NCBI GenBank assembly: GCA_030615035.1
Contig: JAUXAC010000048.1
Span: 1 to 5,025 of the forward strand
Direction: 5' to 3'
Length of the DNA stretch: 5,025 nucleotides
From: Dehalococcoidia bacterium
GTDB lineage: Bacteria > Chloroflexota > Dehalococcoidia > Dehalococcoidales > RBG-16-60-22
Shown here: piece after piece, positions 1-5,025 of the stretch
How the letters are laid out: every line of letters begins with the position of its first letter
How positions within the stretch are numbered: the first letter of the stretch is position 1
Position numbers and translations under genes: made by a program
The notes under the pieces: model-generated
Seen by the model: only the letters and a program-made list of their open reading frames with translations
Told to the model about the DNA's origin: nothing
Databases searched by the model: none

Positions 1-133
1 CCTGCACGGTTTTTTAACCACGAGAATCAAGTCGAGTAAGTGCGGGGTGCCACTAAGCTCAATTGGTGCGGGGGAAGATTATATCAAGAATTTATGCTTT
101 ATTGTACAAAAGAAATTCTGCTGTGGCAACTGA

Positions 134-154
134 ATCCCGACTTTTTGTCGGGAT
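134..154. repeat. Perfect inverted repeat, 8-bp stem with T5 loop
   Basis: ATCCCGAC (134-141) and GTCGGGAT (147-154) are exact reverse complements separated by five T residues. The hairpin would be stable in RNA from either strand but is not followed by a T run, so it is not a standard intrinsic terminator. Short intergenic palindromes of this type are often dispersed in many copies in environmental bacterial genomes; that this one is such a repeat is an inference from its form. Confidence 0.6.
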
Positions 155-162
155 CCGTCACT

Positions 163-179
163 TTGTTCTGACAGAACAA
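163..179. repeat. 17-bp dyad TTGTTCT-GAC-AGAACAA
   Basis: TTGTTCT (163-169) and AGAACAA (173-179) are perfect reverse complements around a three-base centre. The length and symmetry suit a binding site for a dimeric regulator or a small hairpin. It lies only 8 bases after the preceding inverted repeat, so the two could act together. There is no nearby gene start, which leaves its function unassigned. Confidence 0.45.
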
Positions 180-243
180 GGTGCCGGAACGGCTTTGGTG
201 TTTTTTTTGTTTTGCCCGCTGCGGCGCCTGTCGCGACGTGTCG

Positions 244-268
244 CAGACACGGCGGGCAGACACGGCGG
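244..268. repeat. Two tandem 12-bp GC-rich repeats, 13-bp period
   Basis: CAGACACGGCGG occurs at 244-255 and again at 257-268, separated by one base. Just upstream, TGTCGCGA and TGTCGCAG (about 229-246) form a further imperfect repeat. This looks like local slippage-derived repetition in non-coding DNA. No function is apparent. Confidence 0.5.
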
Positions 269-456
269 CCTGTAGTGCGGCTTGGCATAAAGGGGCGCGC
301 GAAGGACGGATGGTATCCGCTCAGCGAACTTGAGGTGTCGAATTAAGCGTCCCTGGCGTCCTCAGGCCGCAAAGGGCAGGCGAATGTGTGAGTAGTCTGC
401 TTTCCGTGCGCATAATACCTTATAGAAACCGGTAGCAGAAAAAGCCGGCTTGTTAT

Positions 457-475
457 TTTTACATAACTTTTACAT
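457..475 (+). promoter_or_regulatory. Putative Pho-box-like direct repeat
   Basis: TTTTACAT occurs at 457-464 and 468-475. The core is TTTACA (458-463), five bases, TTTACA (469-474), an 11-base period that places both copies on the same face of the helix. This architecture is typical of OmpR-family response regulators: Bacillus PhoP binds TTnACA-like hexamers spaced by five bases, and the E. coli Pho box has two 7-bp repeats with the same period. The second copy could also serve as a -35 element (TTTACA), with a poor -10 candidate GAGAAT at 492-497 after 17 bases. Better -10-like hexamers, TAAAAT at 507-512 and 528-533, lack well-spaced -35 partners. Assignment to phosphate control is inference from one site. 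Confidence 0.35.
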
Positions 476-638
476 TTTGTAAGCGCTTCTTGAGAATGTA
501 CTTAGATAAAATGAGGGAAAAGTCGGATAAAATTCTTCCGCTGTTGTCAACCTTTGGACGGCTGGGACGTCTAAATATGTAGATGGCTTTGTTTAACCTG
601 TAATTTGAGCCAAGAGTTAGTCGCAATCAAACGTTTAT

Positions 639-643
639 AGGAG
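639..643 (+). promoter_or_regulatory. Ribosome binding site of the VIT-vWA gene
   Basis: AGGAG ends eight bases before the ATG at 652, with an A-rich spacer. This is a near-ideal Shine-Dalgarno sequence, and it fixes the start codon. The signal-like hydrophobic N-terminus that follows immediately also agrees with this start. Confidence 0.85.
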
Positions 644-651
644 AAAAAAAG

Positions 652-3600
652 ATGAACAATTATGTAAGAAAAGAAACGACACTTATTGTGGCAGTAGTTA
701 TTTTCATTGTAATAGTCTTCTGCTCATTAGTCTGGAGCGAAGACATAGCGGAGGTTCCTTTACCTGAGCCGGCTCAAGTAACTCAACCCCGCCCATCGGA
801 TGGGCTGGGTCAAGGTACGTTACGGGCGGTGAATGAGGATGGGGAGGTAATTCTGGAGTTTCCCCTTAAACATACATCTGTTTATGCGGAGATTTCGGGA
901 TTCCTGGCCCAGGTGGAGGTAAAACAGCATTTCCACAACCCCCATAATGAGAAGATTGAGGCGGTGTATGTTTTTCCACTGCCGGAGAATTCAGCTGTGA
1001 ACGAGATGATAATGGTGGTGGGCAAGCGCAATATCTACGGTGAGATTCATAAACGCAGGGTGGCCAGGCAGATTTATGAACAGGCCCGTGCCGCCGGCAA
1101 GCGCACGGCGCTTTTGGAACAAGAGAGGCCGAATATCTTTACGCAGTCGGTGGCGAACATCCAGCCGGGCGAAGAGATTGTGATTACTATTCGTTATGTG
1201 CAGGCGCTTAAATATGACCGCGGCGTATATAGGTATGTTTTTCCAATGGTCGTTGGCCCGCGATTCATCCCGGGCGGCGCGACGGGAAAACAGGGCACCG
1301 GCTGGGCACCGGATACAGATACGGTACCAGATGCCTCCCGTATTACCCCGCCTGTGCTTAAACCCGGCCGAAGAAGCGGACACGACATCAGTCTTATTGT
1401 CAAGCTGGATGCGGGCCTGTCGATTGAGGATTTGCATTCGAAATCACACGATTTGCTCGTGGTGGAGGAAGGTATAGGAAGGGCGACAGTGAATATGGAG
1501 CCGAAGGATAGCATTCCCAATAAGGACTTCGTTCTTGAATACACCGTTGCTGAGGAGCAACCGCGCAGCGCCTATCTTACGCATTATTCTCAGCAGGGAG
1601 GATACCTTTTACTGATGATTCAGCCGAGTTTGGAAAGCGTAACCCAGAATATCGAGCCCAAGGAGATATTCTTTGTAGTGGATTGCTCCGGCTCGATGAG
1701 CGGCTATCCTATCCAGAAGGTCAAGGAGGCGATGTATCATTGTATTCAGGGGATTAGTCCTGATGATACCTTCCAGATAATCCGTTTCTCATCAAATGCC
1801 AGTGCGTTTTCACCCAAGCCGGTTCCTGCTACTCGCGTTCATAAGGAAGAGGCGCTGGATTATATTCAAGCGTTCTACGGAAGCGGCGGCACGATGATGA
1901 TCGAAGGCATTAAAGCGTGTCTCGACTATCCCCGCACGCCAGAGCGTCAGCGGATTGTCTTTTTTATGACGGACGGCTTCATTGGCAATGACGATCAGAT
2001 TCTCGCCGCGGTAAAAGAAAAAGTGGGTAACGCCCGGCTTTTCTCCTTCGGTGTTGGCTCTTCACCGAACCGCTCCTTGTTAGAGCGAATGGCCCAGCTT
2101 GGTCACGGCACGGCCCAATATATTCGACAGGACCAGGACGCACAGCCGGTGATAACGGACATGATTTCCCGGATTTCTAAGCCTTATCTTACCGATGTCG
2201 AGATAGATTGGGGCGGGCTTGCTGTTACCGATGTCTATCCTTCTCCCATTCCTGACCTTTATTCAGCGCAGCCACTTATCCTCTTTGCCCGTTATGAGGG
2301 GGCGAGAGCGGCGGTGGTAACTCTCAGAGGCAGGATTAATGGCGGGCCTTATGAGGAAAGGATAAGCGTTTCACTTCCGGATTGGAACCCGGATAATGGG
2401 TCGTTAGCAGCAGTGTGGGCCAGAGAGAAAATTAAATACCTGATGCTGGAGCAACTTGGCGGCAGGATGGCCGGCATTGAGGCAGAGGTTACCAATCTTG
2501 CGCTGGAGTATAATCTGATGTCTCAATATACCTCTTTTGTTGCTGTTGATGAGGTTATTCCTGAAGGAAGCGACACAACACTTCCCAGGACCATTGCCAT
2601 TCCCGTGCCGATGCCTGAGGGAGTAAGTTTCACCGGCGTCTTCGGCCCGCCAAGCGGGTATCCGGGAGACTATGTAACGCAATTGGGTACGGCCAAGGAA
2701 GGAATTCCGATACTCGGCGATCGGTTGATGTTCACGGGTCAGCCACAGAGGTTCCTTAGACGTCGTTTGGCCCCAATGGCTGGACTACCTATGCTATATA
2801 GTAGAGAAACGGCGAAATCAGAGCTATCTGCATCTATGGCCTGGGGCAATGCGTCTGCATATTTACGCCCGGGGCAAGACAAGGGAGGCAGATTTGCCCT
2901 CTCGCTGGATGCAGATGAAGAAGCAAGCAAATATCTGCAGGAAGGCCATAAGGGCTTGTCCGCTAAAGACAAAGCTCTATATAACACCATCAGACAGTTC
3001 TATTATGGACAAAAAGTAGATGAGGCGAAGGCAAATCAGACACTACAAAAACTCTTGAGCAGCGAGGATGGAAATGAGGTAGCAGTCGGATTAAACCTGT
3101 TAGCTACGCTATCTCAGCAAAAGGTAAAGATTGATAAAGTACATATCGCCAAGGCGATAAAGCTGGCCACCGAGGGCGAGAACGAACACATCCGCTATCA
3201 GGCACTGTTAGCTGTCTATACCCTTAAACAACCGGTTCCCCTGGATATTCTAAAGAAGACTGCTAAAGATAAAGACGCCACTGTCCGGATGCTGACCGCC
3301 CATGCCTTGGCGGATAAGAAGCTGGGAAAAGGGGCCAAGCGTCTGATTACGATGCTTGTAAGTGATAAGGACCAGAGAGTTGCTGCCCTGGCGATAAAGG
3401 CCGGGACAGAGGCGAGAAAGATTAACCGCCTTATTCCTGCTCTCTCAAAAATCCTGCTCAGTGCCGATTTCAATCGGCAGTATTTTGCCGTATTGGAGGC
3501 AGGCCTGGGGCTTAGCCGACTCGCTGAGGCCGACCCGACCGTGAAAACAAAAGTCCGGAAGGTCTTCGTCCAGGCGCTGAGTAAGGACTATCCTGTATCT

Positions 3601-4335
3601 GTCGGCAAAGAGAAACTCAACCTCAAAAAGGCAATCAGTCTTATAGCTTTGAAAGCGCTAACCGGATATCAGAAAGACGATGCATATCCACAGATTCTTA
3701 AACTCGCTTCCGATAGTGATAAGGATGTGCAGACGCTGGCTGTTTCTGTGCTTGTCGGCTACAAAAAGGCGGCTTCCTACCTTCTCAACAATGTGCTGAG
3801 CAAAGAATCATTCCTTGATAGGCCGGAATTGCTGACCACAGTAGTGCAGCATCTGCGGGACTATAAACCGAAGGATGATTTCTATGTCGTGGTGCGAAGG
3901 CTATTAAAGGACAAGAAAGTATCTGCTCGCTCCTATGCAGTCCTGAGAGTTGCTCTTGCAGAAGCGCTCTTTGACCGGGGCAACAGTAAGGACATCCAGT
4001 ATTTGATTTCTCTTCTCAGAAAGGACAGCGATTGGAAAGTCAGACGCGCAATTCTTGCCAGGCTTGCGAGTCTGAAAAAGGAAAAGGTGTTGGATACCGC
4101 CGTTAGGGCGCTTGAGGACCCGCATCCGGTTATAAGGCAACTGGCTCTGGCAGAGGCAATAGCAGCCACGGCCAAGAAGGACAATCGCGCCACTTACCTT
4201 GATAAGCTATCGCAAAATCCTACTCCGGCTGTCTGTGATGAGATATTAGCAGCAGAAGGACTGAGTTCGGATTTATCATTGCGGCCTCTTAAAGAGCTGC
4301 AAGGTATCCTCATAGCCCGCGGCGCCAAACTCTGA
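652..4335 (+). CDS. VIT and vWA domain protein with C-terminal HEAT-like repeats
   Basis: The predicted product has 1227 residues. Residues 11-28 form a hydrophobic segment after a Lys/Arg-containing N-terminus, indicating a signal peptide or membrane anchor; C24 lacks a good lipobox. A VIT domain spans about 66-205, with the hallmark YVFPLP (106-111) and LLEQERPNIF (154-163). A vWA domain spans about 337-511 and carries a complete MIDAS metal site: D344-C-S346-G-S348, T414 and D441 in TDG. The region to about 634 ends in a conserved-looking YTSFVAVDE (626-634), as in inter-alpha-trypsin-inhibitor heavy-chain relatives. A Pro/Gly-rich linker (about 635-765) leads to alpha-helical repeats (about 775-1215) with HEAT-like helix starts, for example at 874-879, 904-910, 1124-1131 and 1156-1163. 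There is no C-terminal sorting signal or second membrane span. Bacterial VIT-vWA proteins are typically nearer 600-800 residues, so the repeat array is a large addition. Metal-dependent binding of protein ligands outside the cytoplasm is inferred. The gene stands alone, with no partner gene beside it. Confidence 0.93.
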   Translation: MNNYVRKETTLIVAVVIFIVIVFCSLVWSEDIAEVPLPEPAQVTQPRPSDGLGQGTLRAVNEDGEVILEFPLKHTSVYAEISGFLAQVEVKQHFHNPHNEKIEAVYVFPLPENSAVNEMIMVVGKRNIYGEIHKRRVARQIYEQARAAGKRTALLEQERPNIFTQSVANIQPGEEIVITIRYVQALKYDRGVYRYVFPMVVGPRFIPGGATGKQGTGWAPDTDTVPDASRITPPVLKPGRRSGHDISLIVKLDAGLSIEDLHSKSHDLLVVEEGIGRATVNMEPKDSIPNKDFVLEYTVAEEQPRSAYLTHYSQQGGYLLLMIQPSLESVTQNIEPKEIFFVVDCSGSMSGYPIQKVKEAMYHCIQGISPDDTFQIIRFSSNASAFSPKPVPATRVHKEEALDYIQAFYGSGGTMMIEGIKACLDYPRTPERQRIVFFMTDGFIGNDDQILAAVKEKVGNARLFSFGVGSSPNRSLLERMAQLGHGTAQYIRQDQDAQPVITDMISRISKPYLTDVEIDWGGLAVTDVYPSPIPDLYSAQPLILFARYEGARAAVVTLRGRINGGPYEERISVSLPDWNPDNGSLAAVWAREKIKYLMLEQLGGRMAGIEAEVTNLALEYNLMSQYTSFVAVDEVIPEGSDTTLPRTIAIPVPMPEGVSFTGVFGPPSGYPGDYVTQLGTAKEGIPILGDRLMFTGQPQRFLRRRLAPMAGLPMLYSRETAKSELSASMAWGNASAYLRPGQDKGGRFALSLDADEEASKYLQEGHKGLSAKDKALYNTIRQFYYGQKVDEAKANQTLQKLLSSEDGNEVAVGLNLLATLSQQKVKIDKVHIAKAIKLATEGENEHIRYQALLAVYTLKQPVPLDILKKTAKDKDATVRMLTAHALADKKLGKGAKRLITMLVSDKDQRVAALAIKAGTEARKINRLIPALSKILLSADFNRQYFAVLEAGLGLSRLAEADPTVKTKVRKVFVQALSKDYPVSVGKEKLNLKKAISLIALKALTGYQKDDAYPQILKLASDSDKDVQTLAVSVLVGYKKAASYLLNNVLSKESFLDRPELLTTVVQHLRDYKPKDDFYVVVRRLLKDKKVSARSYAVLRVALAEALFDRGNSKDIQYLISLLRKDSDWKVRRAILARLASLKKEKVLDTAVRALEDPHPVIRQLALAEAIAATAKKDNRATYLDKLSQNPTPAVCDEILAAEGLSSDLSLRPLKELQGILIARGAKL

Positions 4336-4369
4336 TAAACACGGGTATTCATTCTGGAATGAGAGGCTG

Positions 4370-4410
4370 GGCCCCCACGTCTTCTTGTCGAAGACGAGAG
4401 TGGGGGCCTT
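4370..4410 (+). terminator. Strong hairpin behind the VIT-vWA gene, likely terminator
   Basis: GGCCCCCAC (4370-4378) pairs with GTGGGGGCC (4400-4408). An inner stem GTCTTC (4379-4384) with GAAGAC (4390-4395) closes a five-base loop, leaving a four-base bulge GAGA at 4396-4399. The hairpin begins 34 bases after the stop codon, the right place for transcription termination, but only TT follows, so it is not a classical Rho-independent terminator. GAGAGT (4396-4401) can alternatively pair with ACTCTC (4412-4417), which would compete with the long stem. Confidence 0.55.
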
Positions 4411-4422
4411 AACTCTCTCGCA

Positions 4423-4447
4423 CCTGTGCCCCCTTAGGGGGTGCAGG
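4423..4447 (-). terminator. Second GC-rich hairpin between convergent gene ends
   Basis: CCTGTGCCCCC (4423-4433) and GGGGGTGCAGG (4437-4447) form an 11-pair stem around a TTA loop, with two adjacent G-U pairs in the middle of the plus-strand RNA. On the minus strand it starts seven bases after the stop codon of the GH28-like remnant, so it may have terminated that gene. It has no T tract on either side. Together with the hairpin at 4370-4408 it would separate convergent transcription. Confidence 0.4.
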
Positions 4448-4454
4448 CAAAACG

Positions 4455-4727
4455 TTATTCTTCGGCAGGGTAGTTAGCCCGTTGAACCAGGGCTGTCTTC
4501 GGGACATCCGGGGCCATCTTCGCAATCGTACCGACGGTGCTCAGGTCATTGGCCATAAGCACTACCCGTTCGCTTTGCGGCCCCTGCAGATTAAGGAACA
4601 AATCCGTGCCTGCCTTTGGCCTGCACCCGCGAATAAAAATTCCTTTGACGTTATTCAGCCGAATAACCGCGCAGGCACCAGGTGCGAACGGAGCATCGAG
4701 GGCATCGATAAGCGCATCTTCTACATC
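4455..4727 (-). pseudogene. C-terminal remnant of a GH28-like beta-helix glycosidase
   Basis: On the minus strand this frame gives 90 residues and a TAA stop at 4457-4455. The stretch AVIRLNNVKGIFIRGCRP, then GTDLFLNLQG and RVVLMANDLS, has the short beta-strand and turn pattern of the last coils of right-handed beta-helix proteins. It closely resembles the C-terminal end of bacterial GH28 (polygalacturonase-type) proteins as I know them; such enzymes are usually 400 residues or more and cleave galacturonan-type polysaccharides. The catalytic Asp residues would lie upstream and are missing. There is no ATG, GTG or TTG start between the in-frame TGA at 4793-4791 and the homologous part, so it cannot be translated as it stands. 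The frame upstream of 4727 stops looking like a beta helix, and the likely continuation is in the neighbouring frame (4721-4867), implying a one-base frameshift at AAGATG near 4728. It could also be an assembly error. Confidence 0.6.
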
Positions 4728-4867
4728 TTCGCATCCGCAAGATAAAGGTGAGCGGCTCTTACAGCCAAGCTGTGTATATGCCCGTGAATATCACCAATCG
4801 CTGATTTTAATTTCTTAAAATACTTGATTTCATCTTTTAATAGCTCAACTATTTCTATCATTTCCAT
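4721..4867 (-). other. Unrecognised 48-codon open frame, possibly part of the remnant
   Basis: The minus-strand frame from ATG 4867-4865 to TAG 4723-4721 encodes 48 residues; a second ATG lies at 4861-4859, seven bases after a GAG that could weakly bind the ribosome. The first half is charged and helical (VELLKDEIKYFKKLK), and the second half contains GDIHGHIHSLAVR. I do not recognise a family. Its last residues, HLYLADAK, join smoothly onto DVEDAL of the GH28-like remnant if one base is restored near 4728, so at least its 3' end may belong to that broken gene. It overlaps the restriction-enzyme fragment by ten bases. It may be a small real gene or a chance frame inside decayed DNA. Confidence 0.3.
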
Positions 4868-4956
4868 CTCAATTTTATTGTCCGGCCGCGGTGGGCGTCG
4901 ATGTTGCGGTCAAACGTTTCGATAAGTTCTGCAACTCTGGGCGGTACGTTAGCCAT
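4858..4956 (-). pseudogene. Truncated N-terminus of a type IIG restriction-modification protein
   Basis: The minus-strand frame from ATG 4956-4954 encodes 32 residues and stops at TGA 4860-4858. The first 24 residues (MANVPPRVAELIETF, DRNIDAHRG) closely match, from memory, the N-terminus of Eco57I-like restriction-methylase proteins, which usually read R-V-x-E-L-I/V-x-x-F-x-R-N-I-D-A-Y-R and continue with YNETQ. Those proteins are about 900-1100 residues long and both methylate and cut DNA. Here the similarity ends at about 4885, and the remaining eight residues look like out-of-frame sequence. GGGGA at 4970-4966 sits nine bases before the ATG and may be the ribosome binding site. The fragment has no endonuclease or methylase motifs and would not be active. 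The break could be a deletion or an assembly junction. Confidence 0.55.
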
Positions 4957-5023
4957 TTTGTTGTTTCCCCGTAGGCATTTTTATAGCCAGATTCAGGACA
5001 ATATTACCATCAAGAGTGGAAAA
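4949..5023 (-). CDS. 3' end of an unidentified ORF entering from the right edge
   Basis: On the minus strand a frame open from the window edge gives 24 residues, FSTLDGNIVLNLAIKMPTGK then QQNG, and stops at TAA 4951-4949. Its end overlaps the ATG of the restriction-enzyme fragment by eight bases (ATGGCTAA), a layout typical of translationally coupled genes in an operon. That supports it being a real C-terminus, but the piece is too short to name. The other frames at the edge contain stops (TGA) within about 11 codons. Confidence 0.35.
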   Translation of the reverse strand, partial: FSTLDGNIVLNLAIKMPTGKQQNG

Positions 5024-5025
5024 AG

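Larger units (their letters stand above)
1..638. other. Long intergenic region with no supportable gene
   Basis: No reading frame on either strand here looks like a real protein. The open frames at about 63-275 (plus) and 79-288 (minus) overlap each other, have low-complexity Arg/Gly/Phe-rich translations and lack convincing ribosome binding sites. A plus-strand frame is open from the left edge to TAA at 37-39 and could be the last 12 codons of an upstream gene, but that is too little to judge. The stretch 295-420 is GC-rich and contains small hairpins, for example CGGAT-GGT-ATCCG at 307-319, without matching an RNA family I recognise. From about 450 to 640 the DNA becomes AT-rich, as expected for a promoter and leader before the large gene. 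Individual repeats are listed separately. Confidence 0.6.

Noticed and set aside
50..80. AAGCTCAATTGGT resembles the D-arm of a tRNA gene.
   Set aside because: The matching GAGC strand of the D stem, an anticodon stem and the TTCGANNC of the T-loop are absent in the following 70 bases.
63..288. Overlapping open frames on both strands (about 70 residues each).
   Set aside because: The translations are low-complexity and rich in Arg and Gly, have no convincing ribosome binding site and cross the palindromes; they look like chance frames in GC-rich intergenic DNA.
295..346. Plus-strand frame ending DGWYPLSELEVSN then TAA, which reads like a protein tail.
   Set aside because: The frame upstream of it is unconvincing (Arg-rich, running through the tandem repeats) and no start is visible; the likeness is confined to about 13 codons.
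340..450. GC-rich structured stretch with CCGCAAAG and ACCGGTAGC, considered as a c-di-GMP riboswitch.
   Set aside because: The conserved blocks of the c-di-GMP-I aptamer are not in the right order or spacing, and it lies over 200 bases before the start codon.
478..491. TGTAAGCGCTTCTT with the palindrome AAGCGCTT, resembling a LacI-family operator core.
   Set aside because: Only the left half fits the catabolite-response consensus and the 8-bp palindrome could occur by chance; no LacI-type gene is nearby.
991..4193. Several minus-strand and one plus-strand open frames inside the large gene.
   Set aside because: All are shadows of the 1227-residue frame, which has clear domains over its whole length.
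4482..4818. Two plus-strand open frames of 87 and 93 codons.
   Set aside because: They lie opposite the GH28-like minus-strand remnant, whose translation is far more protein-like, and neither has a ribosome binding site.

Overview
The window is dominated by one complete plus-strand gene (652-4335). It encodes a predicted 1227-residue membrane-anchored or exported protein made of a VIT domain, a von Willebrand factor A (vWA) domain with an intact metal-binding MIDAS motif, a Pro/Gly-rich linker and a long C-terminal array of HEAT-like helical repeats. Everything else is long intergenic DNA or fragments of genes. The organism cannot be fixed from the sequence. Roughly balanced base composition, an inter-alpha-trypsin-inhibitor-like exported protein, helical repeats, and traces of a GH28-type glycosidase and a type IIG restriction enzyme would suit an environmental Gram-negative bacterium, for example from the Planctomycetota or a related lineage. 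That is an inference and a weak one.

Layout. Positions 1-638 hold no gene I can support. The region contains two clean inverted repeats (134-154 and 163-179), a short GC-rich tandem repeat (244-268) and, about 180 bases before the start codon, a direct repeat TTTACA-N5-TTTACA with an 11-base period that resembles a binding site for a PhoB/PhoP-type response regulator. A good ribosome binding site (639-643) precedes the ATG at 652. After the gene's stop codon, two strong GC-rich hairpins (4370-4408 and 4423-4447) lie between it and convergent coding remnants on the minus strand.

The right end (4455-5025) reads on the minus strand as closely packed pieces. From right to left there is the last 24 codons of an unidentified ORF that enters from outside the window, then an overlapping start of a type IIG restriction-modification protein that breaks off after about 24 recognisable codons. 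Next comes a 48-codon open frame of unknown nature, and last the C-terminal 90 codons of a GH28-like beta-helix protein with no start codon and an apparent frameshift. This looks like a decayed or deleted locus, or an assembly junction, and not a working operon.

The VIT-vWA-HEAT gene appears to be a single-gene transcription unit: it has a long private leader, its own ribosome binding site and a hairpin directly behind it. No sortase, MoxR-type ATPase, secretion gene or other partner is present, so its role can only be inferred from its domains: metal-dependent adhesion or protein scaffolding outside the cytoplasm.
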